Assembly (NCBI GenBank): GCA_035578905.1
Contig: JAQJVL010000415.1
Span: 154,501 to 218,500, forward strand
Reading direction: 5' to 3'
Length of the DNA: 64,000 bases
DNA from: Stictocephala bisonia
Taxonomy: Eukaryota; Arthropoda; Insecta; Hemiptera; Membracidae
In this document: one piece after another, positions 35,670-45,750 of the stretch
Layout: each line of letters starts with the position of its first letter
Position numbering within the stretch: position 1 is the stretch's first letter
Translations under genes and position numbers: made by a program
Notes under the pieces: generated by a model
What the model saw: the letters and a program-made list of their open reading frames with translations, nothing else
Told to the model about the DNA's origin: nothing
The model's database searches: none

Positions 35670-36463
35670 TTAATACCTTCACGACGTCATGCGCCCCTAA
35701 GGGTACACAAGCACTTTTTAAAATGATGTCATGTACCCATATGGGCACACGCTGTCTATACTAATGATGTCATGTACCCATATGGGCACACGCTGTCTAT
35801 TACTATTGTGCTTCGTATACCCGGTGGGGTACACATTCATTCAGTTTTGCTTAGGCGTTTAATTTAGGTGCGGCTATTCTGGAGACTTTAAAATAAAGTA
35901 ACGGCATCTTAGAGAGCCGACGGTATTCTTTATTTTACTCTATTTAAAACAAAAAATGGTGGAGCATATTGGGAGGAAGTGCAACAGGTGACGTAGTACA
36001 GGTTTGTACCTTTCATTGTGTACGTGTACGTTTGATTGTTCAGCTGCTAGGCAAAGAAAACTAAATACCTGCTGATGTGAGAGTGTTTCATGCGTAGCAT
36101 TCTGTCTGTGAGCAGGTACATAGGAGAAACTCGTGTACCCGGGCAGGAGCACAATGTGTCAAAGGAATGTATTGTAATATTTGACACATACCCTTTTTGA
36201 CACTAATACTGTTCTCTACGAATACGTAAATTAAGTATATTGTCTATTGTCTATAACAAATAGGCGCCGTGCGCCCGCTGAGGTACACCACAAAAATAAC
36301 ACATAACTTTTAAAATAAGCTTAATTTAAAAAAAATGCTATTATTTTATGTTTATATAATAGTATATTATGTAAAAAAACAAGATTTTTTTATGATTTGT
36401 AGGCAAATGGCTACGTCATATTGAAATCATATAAAGAATTCTACGAGGCCGTGAACGTATTAA
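35670..36463. mobile_element. piggyBac-like nonautonomous element (TTAA-flanked), family B
   Basis: The left end TTAATACCTTCACGACGTCA and the right end, read on the other strand, TTAATACGTTCACGGCCTCG agree at 16 of the first 20 positions including the TTAA target. Near the left end the ~38-bp unit ATGATGTCATGTACCCATAT / GGGCACACGCTGTCTAT is repeated in tandem. There is no transposase frame. The element lies inside a LINE RT pseudogene. Confidence 0.88.
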
Positions 36464-36564
36464 ATCTTGAAAAACCAATTATCTCCATTTTAGGACAAGA
36501 CCAATGTATCTTAACATTGAAATTGACCAAGTAGAGACTGATAATATTAAATTCTTGGGACTAT

Positions 36565-36668
36565 TAACACACCCACCTACCCATACACGTACAGTGGTAT
36601 TGACCTACCCATACATGTACAGTGGTATTGACCAACCCGCCCACCCATACACGTACAGTGGTATTAAA
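36565..36668. repeat. minisatellite block inside a LINE relic
   Basis: Three units (CACCCACCTACCCATACACG, TACCCATACATGTACAGTGG and CGCCCACCCATACACGTACA) lie between CTATTAA and GGTATTAA. The flanking RT coding sequence is discontinuous across the block: the region between 'FLGL' and the next block is missing. Confidence 0.85.
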
Positions 36669-37260
36669 ATACCTTATGCAGCAATCAATTCTTAAAACAA
36701 ATTTACTATTCATGTGTACACTCTCACATAAGATATGGGATTTGTTTGTAAGGTGCTACATCAAACAACAACTTAAGTGAAACACTAAAAGTTAAAAAAA
36801 AAAGCACTAGGAGTGCTAAATCTAAAATTTACTGGATCTGTTAAAAATCTTTTTGGAATTGATAATTTTAAAAATATTTCAAAATGTATTAACTTTTAAA
36901 GAGAGTGGCTTAAACAGACAGCAGGATTTTAAACATAAATATAACACAGCAAATAAGCATAACTCAGTCCCAAAACATCATTGGCTAGAGTTGTTTAAAC
37001 AAATAAATAAATTCATATGAAAACTTCCACTACAGTTAAAGAATGAGAAGGATGATGAAACATTTAAATGGCATCTTAAAAAACGTTTCATTAATCTAGC
37101 CTTATCCTATTGATGAGTTCAGAAGTAAATTTATATAAACTGTACATTTTGCTAAAACCTGGATAAATGTTAATGTTTCATTAAGTTGTTTCCAATTAAT
37201 TTCCAAGTTTAAGAAAACGCTATTCAATGTACACACTTTCTGTACCAGTATGAATAAAGA

Positions 37261-37302
37261 ATATTGACTATTGTTGGTTGAAATACAACAATAGTCAATT
37301 TT
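37261..37302. repeat. small hairpin
   Basis: TATTGACTATTGTTG is mirrored by CAACAATAGTCAATT with a short loop, just past the LINE relic. Confidence 0.65.
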
Positions 37303-37547
37303 TTAGGGATTTGAACAATCCATTAAGGAATTTTTTATTTTCCATCTGGGAATAACTTGGGCTACACCATAACCTATCATTGTATAACTGGACAGACGTT
37401 CTTTTCTACACTACTGTTTATTTCGATCATGTCCATATAGCCAACAGCCTCTTTCGGCAAATGACTTCTTTACAGCTTGATTCAATCTGTGTCAAGACAC
37501 AGACTTCTTAGTCATCCTAACCGTACTTGCCCAAACATCAGCCAACA

Positions 37548-38026
37548 TATACAGGGTGGAAAAAAATATGAAAACACTTTCACAACGTTATTTTTTCTAT
37601 AGATAATAATAATTTAATGTTTTTTAATAATTGTGTTCCATAAAGTGTAATTCTTTATCAGAATAATTTACTTAAAACTGTTAAATAGCGGAAAAAACTT
37701 GTCAATATTGATCAAATTAGGTACTTTGAAATTCAAACGACCACTACTCTGAAAAGGATAAACCTTTTGAAGTCCGGTTTACAGCAATTAATTTCACTTG
37801 ATTAGACCTATAATTTGGTACCAAACTTGATCTAGAATTACATTGAAGATTTTTGTTCAACTATTCGTGGGCCGTCCCCCTGAAAAGATAAAATGTCGCT
37901 AATGACGTCAAAAAGTGTGTTCTTTGTAACTATGATGATGTACAAGATTTATCTTTTACAAGTGAAGTCATACAAAAGTTGTGAAAGCGTTACAATATTT
38001 TTTGCCAACTTGTATATCCTCAAGCC
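37548..38026. mobile_element. Tc1/mariner-like MITE, ~40-bp imperfect TIRs
   Basis: TATACAGGGTGGAAAAAAAT...CTTTCACAAC at the left is matched on the other strand by TATACAAGTTGGCAAAAAAT...CTTTCACAAC from the right end. Both ends begin at TATA, which suggests a TA target. A related left end (TATACAGGGTAGAAAAAAAT) occurs at 54,362. It is noncoding. Confidence 0.75.
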
Positions 38027-38630
38027 TGGTAGAGGCTTCCTCACTAGCTGATGAATTCAAAAAGGCACTGTTGTCCCTCCATGCCATCAGTGGTTATAAC
38101 ACAAATTCTTCCTTAGGTAGGGTAAGAAGAAAGTAATGAAGCTGGTCACCAACAACCATAACCTTCTTGATGGAATCATGTCCTTCTTCAACCATAACAG
38201 CCAACCCAAAACAATAACAGATCAATGGGCAGAGGCGTTTAACATCCCTCTATGGAGGGAAAACCTATAAGAAGTTGGACAACTTATGTTTGTCCCTGTT
38301 CTCCAAATTTCTCATACAATCCCAATTCAATCTAGCATCCCTACCACCTACCACAGAATCAGCTCGCCAGGGGATAATTTATGTTCATAAATAAATTTAT
38401 TATGATTATATAAGTATTTGTACTTAAGAACATGCATTATAAATCAATATATAAAAATACACGTCTTTTATTAAGTAATAAAGATATGCAGTGAACAACA
38501 GCAAAACGTAAACTGTTGGTACACGCCAGACTGTTCACAGACTGGCTGCTGGGTCCAGCGTGTTTTGTTTTCATCACCCGTAATGGGTTAAAGATATCAA
38601 GTAGAGATATGCATTGAAGTTAACACTTAC
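38027..38630. other. VKR intron, no repeat recognised
   Basis: No exon-like stretch apart from the kinase exon that follows. The composition is slightly less AT-rich than the surroundings, and a decayed mobile element is possible. Confidence 0.3.
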
Positions 38631-38838
38631 GCTTGAGGCTTCACTTTTGATGGAATGGTTAAAGTGTTTCCAGCTTTTACATGTTCCAAGACCTGGTGGT
38701 TTCCCATGCCTTGAAACGGAAAGCTGCCAAATGTTATTATCTCATACAATAGGACCCCAAAGGACCAAACATCCGAGGCTGGAGTGAACAGTCCCAGCGC
38801 TAGGCTCTCTGGAGACATCCATCTAACTGGCAACATTC
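38631..38838 (-). CDS. VKR: VKR exon: P+1 loop and subdomains VIII-X
   Basis: Acceptor TTTGCCAG, donor GC|GTAAGT. The exon encodes [12 protein letters not shown] (the tyrosine-kinase P+1 loop, here Ser where many receptor kinases have Ala), [17 protein letters not shown] and [17 protein letters not shown]. It starts with two bases and ends with two bases of a codon, matching both neighbours. Confidence 0.95.
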
Positions 38839-39309
38839 CTGGCAAATAAAAACATTACTTACTTTGTGTCACCGCATTCAAATGATCATTTCCAGCAAAT
38901 ACGAAAAAAAAAAAAAAATACTATTACATTAGTTATTACTATATTTTAATAAGGACCTTCATTTCATGTATATTAGTTAAATCAAAGAAATTCTTACTGC
39001 TGATATAATGTTCCATATTATATAACTATCCTTTTAAAATATATTGCTTTAAAATCTACTTAAACTGTCAAAAGTTTATCTACATCACGAAGTAAAATAT
39101 TCATTAATCACGTTTAAATCCTCTTAGCATTAAAGAGTACATGTACAACAAAAATTAAGATGCTTTGAGAATACTGATTAAATAAATTCATATTAATTCT
39201 AAATAAATACAGAATATACAATTAAGTTGAACAAAAAGAAGATATAGGGCTTTCAGGGGAAACCCTGAAAATAGGTTCAATGACTTTTATTTAAGTCCTT
39301 GTTTTAACC

Positions 39310-39640
39310 CACTCACTGGTTCCCACCTGCATGGACACTACTAGAGAAATCGTCAATGTCTGTGTTGGAGGGTGGCAAAGGTTTGGATCTTGTCAAGAAA
39401 AGAGTATTAGGCTTCTTAATTAGTCGAAAATCTGACCTATAGTAGTGGTTTGAATTCCACATTAGGCTGTAGGTCCCTTAGTTGCCCTGTATTTTGTACT
39501 ATTAATAAATAATAGGTGCTTTGTGAATCTAAGTTGAACTCAGTTAGTATCCAGACTGTACAGGTCATTTTACACTCATGCAATCATTCATGATTGTCTT
39601 AAAATATGCACAAGCTGTATCAGTATCTCATATTTGAATA
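39310..39640 (+). repeat. SINE-like dispersed repeat, + orientation copy
   Basis: GGACACTACTAGAGAAATCG, GAGTATTAGGCTTCTTAAT, GTGGTTTGAATTCCAC (B-box-like), CACTCATGCAATCATTCATG and TATCAGTATCTCATAT follow the same order as in the 27.3-27.6 kb copy. Lies in the VKR intron between exons 38.6 and 42.8 kb. Confidence 0.7.
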
Positions 39641-40159
39641 ATAAATCAATAATAGTTTGTGAGCCATCAGTCCGATATTTAACTGGTTTTGTCTTCCTAT
39701 TATTTTAAAATTGTTTAGGATTATTTAAGTTTAAGGATCTACTTTTTTCAGCAGCCCAGAACATAAAATCTTGATTAGTTTAAGAACAGATTAAACCCTA
39801 CAAATTAACCCTTTTAATTCAGCAGGTCATTTTGTAGTCGGCACAGAAAATAATCAAAGAAGATAGAACAGGCTATTTGTAGCTCACACTAGACTGTCCA
39901 AAGAACATGTAGGGCTATTTATAGCCCACTATTTATTTCACTGTTAAACAAAAATATTGATTTTCAATTACGATGCATGCCCTACGCCTTTTCTTGTAAT
40001 ATTATATGTGATCAGTGATGGTTGTGATGAGAATAGATTTCCTACTTGCTGCGTAGTCAGAAGTCTGCAACTGGCATTGTTTGTGGAAGTGTTTTGTTTG
40101 TTTAAAGTATATTATTTTGGTGTTAATCTTAGAACTTCGGCTTAAGCAGCCAGTGTCAT

Positions 40160-40321
40160 AATTGGAATCTATATTTTCCGGTTACAACCACGTCACGGTG
40201 CTTTCTACAACACGTTACCACTGAGGATGCCACATCACAGCATGGGGGAAACATCTTGTTATCTTGTAAATAATGTAGATAACACCTTGACTCATTGGTC
40301 ACCAGAATATATAGATTCCAT
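40160..40321. mobile_element. ~160-bp MITE
   Basis: AATTGGAATCTATATTTTCC at the left is matched on the opposite strand by AATGGAATCTATATATTCTG from the right end, continuing GGT(T/G)AC. It is noncoding. Confidence 0.65.
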
Positions 40322-40463
40322 TTATTTTGGTGTTAGTTCTGTTCTTAATGGTTACATGCTTTTTTGTTATTGAGTTATTTATTTTTAATAAGTGTAGTCC
40401 ATATTAAGAGCTTTAAGTGGTTTAATTGATTAATGTACCTTAAATTTTATTATATTTATAAAA

Positions 40464-40576
40464 AAATAATAAGGTTTAACGTACCTTTGTCGTCTTCAGC
40501 TACAAAATCCTATTTATAGTCCAATAACTAGGATTTTGTAGCTGAAGATGACAAAGGTACATTAAACCTTATTATT

Positions 40577-40578
<2 letters not shown>
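40464..40578. repeat. 48-bp-arm near-perfect hairpin
   Basis: AATAATAAGGTTTAACGTAC, CTTTGTCGTCTTCAGC and TACAAAATCCTA are mirrored by TAGGATTTTGTA, GCTGAAGATGACAAAG and GTACATTAAACCTTATTATT with two mismatches over 48 bp around a ~19-base loop. Confidence 0.88.
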
Positions 40579-40580
<2 letters not shown>

Positions 40581-40650
<70 letters not shown>

Positions 40651-40664
40651 GTATGTATATATAT
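40581..40664. repeat. (TA)n/(GTAT)n microsatellite
   Basis: A pure TA run is followed by GTATGTATGTATGTATG and more TA, directly after the hairpin. Confidence 0.95.
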
Positions 40665-40999
40665 CAGCTCAGGAGGCTTTAACAATGAATAAAGTTATAT
40701 TTACATTTAAAAAATTGTTAATGGGGGTAATTCGTTGGTATATGTTTTAAGTGAGTTAATCGAATTTATAATCCTATACTTTTTTTACATTTTTACTCTG
40801 AAAATGACTGTGAACATAAAATTAAAATAAGATGTTACTTCTAATTACAAGCACATATGTCTTGTTATGTGGATCGCCAGTTATAGTAAAACACTCTTGT
40901 TTAACTCTTTAAAGGTTGTTGGTTCAAAATATCTTGAATATGCCATAATATTGGAATAGGATGTACACAGTGATTGAGGCTGCTGAGAAAATTTGTTTC

Positions 41000-41127
41000 A
41001 TGGATGGTATGCAAGTTTCGGTGGTAAGTGTAGTGGAAGCGCATCTAGATCCAGTGGTGTAGTGGAGCGGGAAGGCGTGGAACGGTGTTCCTACACTGGT
41101 TTTCCGCAGATAAAAAAAAAAAAAAAA
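41000..41127 (+). repeat. A-tailed retroposon fragment
   Basis: A comparatively GC-rich block (CATCTAGATCCAGTGGTGTA, GAACGGTGTTCCTACACTGG) ends at CCGCAGATA followed by 16 A (41,110-41,126). The composition jump and A-tail suggest a retroposed sequence. The source is not recognised. Confidence 0.45.
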
Positions 41128-41857
41128 ACCATTGTTTTTCAAATATCAATTTGGTATCTGTGGTATAAAACCATTGATATCAATAATAAAACAATACTTT
41201 ACAAGCATTTATGAACTATATTAATGTTAATCTTCAATAATAATGAATGTGCCATCCGATTCCAAAGATAACCTTGCTTTGTACTCGCTTGCAATACAAA
41301 AAAGCTTTTTCGTATGGTTGTTGCCAACCAGCTTTGTGTGGTGACGTGTCTGTCTTAAATGTAGCGCCTTCGTGCGTTAGGTTATTGCTTCAGTTGTTAC
41401 GCTTTACGTTGTTGACAACTATTTAGGAATTAAGGAACCGTCCAAGATAGATAAAAAACACTTCTGTCGTTCTTCACTAAACAAAATAAAGATATAGGTG
41501 AAGCATCTGCCTCAGGGAGGACTTCTGTTCCTCTCTCCGTGCCTTCAGATGATGACGGTAACAGCTGTAAGTTTATCATCTTTAGTAATATCTGGCCAAG
41601 AAGAAGTTGAAGAAGACGGATTTGCCGATCATTTGTTGAGAATTGGTCATATTTTTGCTTTATTTCTCTCTTTGTAATATATATGTTTAATTTAAAGACT
41701 GAAGTCATGATATTAAGGTTAGTTCAACCTCCCTAAAAATTCTTTATATTTTTTATGATGTATCGTAAAATAATAAATTAAATCTATAAACATAAGATTG
41801 CTATTTCTTTATTTCTCCCCCATAATGTCATAAAGAAAAATAAATAAATAGCAATCA

Positions 41858-42140
41858 GTTGAGCTCATAAAGAAAATTGCCCCAGAAATAAATCATGTAT
41901 TATCTCACTTAATCAACACTAGTTTTTTTACAGGACAGTTTCCCTCCAAACTTAAGCAAAGTATTGTTGTACTAATTTTTAAGAAGGATAGGCGAGATTT
42001 ATTGTCAAATTATCGGCTGATTGCCTTGTTGTCGTTGCTATCCAAGGTATTCGAGCAAGCTATGATACAATTAGGTGTAGCAATCATTGCAAACAAACTA
42101 CATAACCTTAATTTTTTTCAACAACTGTTAAGGGGTTTCT
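41858..42140 (+). pseudogene. LINE reverse transcriptase fragment
   Basis: Translation gives INTSFFTGQFPSKLKQSIVV, LIFKKDRRDLLSNYRLIALL and SLLSKVFEQAM. This is the RT N-terminal block (F...FP..LK...V.PIFKK ... NYRPI.LL...SK.FE) of a Jockey/CR1-like LINE. The catalytic part is missing. Confidence 0.85.
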
Positions 42141-42775
42141 AAAACCGTCGAAGACTGTTAAATGTTAATATAATAGTTACTGTTTTTAAATTGAACTGGC
42201 TGATGACATTGAAAAAAATGTCATAAATGTCCTCACTTTTATTTATTTATTTTCGTTTACTTTTTGCACATTTAAAACATTTTTACTATAAAAGACTTGC
42301 CCAGTGAAGACAACATCTTAATAACCAATAAGTAAAATGCTTGTTGTACATTTAAATGTCAAGCATTAAGCAATTTAAAAAACAAAGCGTGCAGTGGTGT
42401 CTAGTAATTTATAAAGAATGCATTGTCAATAAAAATAGAGAAATGTTCTAAATAATAATTTACTTTGTTTCAGCTGGGCTCGGATATTTATGAATATTTT
42501 CAAAAGTAAAGCTCAATTCAAGAAGAGGTTCTCACTTTTTCACCACGAAGTAACTCATTCAATGAATGTTTATAATTAAACTGTCATAAACATAATCACA
42601 AACACCACAGTGACGTATTTATTGTAAGAAGAAACATAATGATCTGACTGATCCAAATTTATGAAAATATCAGTTGGATAAACATCTATAGATAACACAG
42701 CTTAGTTTCTTAATAACCCCAACTAGTAAAAATAATTAAAAAATCTATAAGGAACTTAGTAATTTTAAAATCTAC
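42141..42775. other. VKR intron, nothing recognised
   Basis: AT-rich sequence between a LINE fragment and the kinase exon. Confidence 0.35.
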
Positions 42776-42888
42776 CTTTTCTGCTGAATCTGTAGTAATC
42801 TTTATCAAACATTGTGCGTGTCATTCCAAAATCTCCAAGTTTCACAACTCTTGCTGCATTTACCATGCAATTCCTGGATGCAACATCT
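42776..42888 (-). CDS. VKR: VKR exon: catalytic and activation loops
   Basis: The acceptor follows a T-run ending TTTAG; donor AAAG|GTAGAT. With the previous exon it completes HRDVASRNCMV (catalytic loop). It then encodes KLGDFGMTR (DFG motif) and MFDKDYYRFSRKG. Compared with the insulin receptor (IYETDYYRKGGKG) the YY pair is kept but the first tyrosine is Phe. Confidence 0.95.
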
Positions 42889-43942
42889 CTAAAAAAAAAA
42901 AAACACACAAATATAGTGTTAAAGGATATTCTAATTTCATTTAAAATCCGATATTCTTTATGATCATTTTAACTAAGATTGTTAAATGCTTAGTTAAATG
43001 CATTTAACTAATCATTTAGATCGTTAGATCGTTAAACGCCATGCTCGTGTACAGGCATTTTTCTTCAAGAATGAAAATGTATGTATACGAAATTATGGGA
43101 GGTATATATTCACATGAAATGTTCGTTGTTGTGTCAAATATACAGGTTACAATTTTGTTGTTCACCAATTTCCTGATATTATGTAGATACAGTTCGATGC
43201 TATACATAGGTCTACATTTTTTATCGCGTTTCTAGTATTTGTATGCTGAGTTTCTAGTATTTTTGCTTTTGAAGTGCGTTGTTATTCAATTTGTATTATT
43301 AATATGGTGAAATTTAATGTAACTTTATTTCAGTACATTCATTTCTTTATTCCTCAACTTTTAACAAAATCTGAGCATACAAAAATGTATTTTTCTTCAT
43401 TACCGTATATGACTGCAGTTTGTGGACTAAGTCATTTGATTTTAAAATGATAAAACAAATCAAATGTAGAATTAATATATCAGCTCCTATAGTCAACAAA
43501 ATATATATAGTATATATATTTTTATTTTTGGGGTTAACTTTTTAAGCTGTCAGCCCAATAAAATCATTTTATAAGATATAATATTCTTACCTAATTTTTA
43601 TCAAAAATACACCATTGTATTCTGTTAGAGGATTTCATTTTGAAAATGTTGTTACCAAAATCATTGAATCAAATAAGTAGGAACTAAGTACAACTTTACC
43701 TAACTTAAGAATGTATGTTTGAAAAAAATCACTAATTATATAAGACGTCCATCAAATTAGTGAAACCATTTTGAGTGATAATGATTATTTTTTTTTCTTT
43801 CAGGTTAAAACTAATTAACATATTCAGAAGAGTTTTACATAAAACTGCGTTAAGAATTGTTAAGAAAATGTCAGTTTCAATATATTTCTATATTCTATAT
43901 TATGATGTTAGTTTAAAATATATATTTAAGCACCATATTTAC
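42889..43942. other. VKR intron, nothing recognised
   Basis: AT-rich. It contains short direct repeats such as GATCGTTAGATCGTTA near 43,020. Open frames here are short and unrecognised. Confidence 0.4.
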
Positions 43943-44096
43943 CTGTGTACAAATTTTTGCTCAGCCAAATAGCTCAATGCCCTTGCTACATCTAAAGCCA
44001 TTGCTGTTAGTTTTTTGCTAGAAACTTCATCAGCATCTTCACCTAGTTTTTCATTAACTAAATGTCTTCTGGCTAAAAGGAAGGTTTTCATATCAC
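43943..44096 (-). CDS. VKR: VKR exon: hinge to HRD (subdomains V-VI)
   Basis: Acceptor TTTTTTGATCAG, donor CACAG|GTAAAT. It encodes DMKTFLLARRHL after the hinge LYG, then ALDVARALSYLAEQKFVH, ending two bases into the Arg of HRD. The phase matches both neighbours. Confidence 0.94.
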
Positions 44097-45514
44097 CTGA
44101 TCAAAAAAGTAAAACATATAATTTTAAATTATTTTATAAATATCATCTTGAATAAAAACTATTGACTCATTCTAATATTGTTCAAACTATAATTAACTTT
44201 AATATAACTGAACATGTGTTTTATTTAAGAAGTAAATTAAAAATTTTGTTACAAAAGGCTGTGGAATTATTTTTATGATTGTCAGCTAAAATATACAATT
44301 TGTTATTAAAAATAAATTATGATATTATAAAGAGAACGTACTGCTGAACGTAACGTATAACAACTTGAATGTCTCTATAATTTCTTTGCGAAATTCTTCG
44401 CTCAGACCAAAGCTCATTTTGAAAAAAACCTTTGGTCTGAAACTATTACATATAATTTGCATTACAATAAATTATTAGTGTTTAAAATTATACCATGGAC
44501 ATACTGATTCCAATTTTAGCTGTAATAAATATGAACTGAAGTAGCAAAACATAACTTCAATACCTCCATGTTGCTCCTCTAAGAAGTTACATTGAAACTG
44601 TTACACGCAAGTATGTTTCCGTTTGCATGAGATAGTAAAATGTTTGTCTAGACATAGGAGTTATAATATTACGTGATATTTGTTTTATACATTTAGAGTT
44701 TGCATTATGGTACTTATTTCTATTTGTATTATTTTATTGTTTGGTATTTATATTTATAAAATGAGAAATCTTATTGTAGTAATTGATTTTAAAAACTCTT
44801 TCACTAAATATCATAAAGAAGAAAACTACCACGAGTAGATTGGACCTCCTGACTTCAAAATTAGTTAAACTTTTATTAATGTAATATTAGTACTGAATAT
44901 TATTAATTAAATGGGGTGCAAGCGTTTGGATTCCTCTGGTGGCATCCTTCTTGCGCACCCATGCAACAGGTCATCATATAAACCAGCGGTGTCGCAGCTA
45001 GCACAGGTCAAATCCATCTGGGTCCAACAGTTGAAAATAATAATCATGTACTTCCAATAAATTTATTGGTAAATAGCTCACTCTTCTACATCATTTGTTT
45101 TACCTTGATGGTGCAGCTTTGTGTCTACAATTGAGGCGTCGTTCTGGTAGGGTACAGTTTAAAATTGGGTTTTTCTTCAAACTTTCCAGACTGTGGGACA
45201 GTACGGTAAAGACCAGACTCAGGTTGGTTAAGCCACCATGACCTACTAACCCATCAGCTATAATTGACCGAACAGTACACGACCTAAGTGTTATATTTAG
45301 CACATGTATATATTCCATGTGGTTCCAGCGACGAAGGGAAATCTTCTAGGCCACAGCAGTGACTAAGGATGCTGGATATAAACATAAAGACCACATTAAT
45401 CAGCTCCTATGGTACATTTCCCCTCCTTGTCTTTAGTTTGATTTGGGAATATGCTAACACTAGTGGCTGACTACCAGCATTGATCGATAGACAAGAACAC
45501 ATTTGAAATGAAGT
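44097..45514. other. VKR intron, no gene recognised
   Basis: A slightly GC-richer stretch at 44,910-45,060 may be a LINE remnant, but no protein block could be read. The minus-strand frame 45,100-45,318 is unrecognised. Confidence 0.3.
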
Positions 45515-45665
45515 GACTACCCACTCTCCCACCCATAAATATACAGTGGTATTGAGGTACCTACTCACCCATACATGCACAGTGTTATTGATCCACCCAC
45601 CTACCATACACCTACAGTGGTATTGACCCTACCTGACTACCCATACTGTTCAGTGCTATTGATCT
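45515..45665. repeat. minisatellite, short array
   Basis: Units such as CACCCATAAATATACAGTGG, CACCCATACATGCACAGTG and ACCATACACCTACAGTGG, each followed by TATTGA, belong to the dispersed minisatellite. Confidence 0.8.
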
Positions 45666-45750
45666 ATAACCGGTTAGTGACCAGATAGGACCATTTGGCA
45701 AGGTGCCTCTACCAATGCCACTGCTTGGAGGAAAGGTGGGTTTTGTGGTG

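Larger units (their letters stand above)
34920..37255 (+). pseudogene. LINE reverse transcriptase relic, interrupted twice
   Basis: RT blocks read IGIFMDLSKAFDGVNH, GIALQYFKSYITSRQQ and LGVPQGSNLGPLLFL (35,252-35,581), then DNIKFLGL (36,538-36,560) and a C-terminal KDDETFKWHLKKRF near 37,050. A TTAA-flanked MITE (35,670-36,463) and a minisatellite block (36,565-36,668) interrupt it. The YADD box is degraded to LYATN at the end of the first part. Confidence 0.85.

Noticed and set aside
40924..41214. Open frames on both strands around 41.0 kb
   Set aside because: They lie in a GC-richer block that ends in 16 A and has no domain; better read as a retroposon.
41430..41708. 92-codon minus-strand open frame
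   Set aside because: No recognisable domain, no matching splice sites, and it does not fit the VKR reading.
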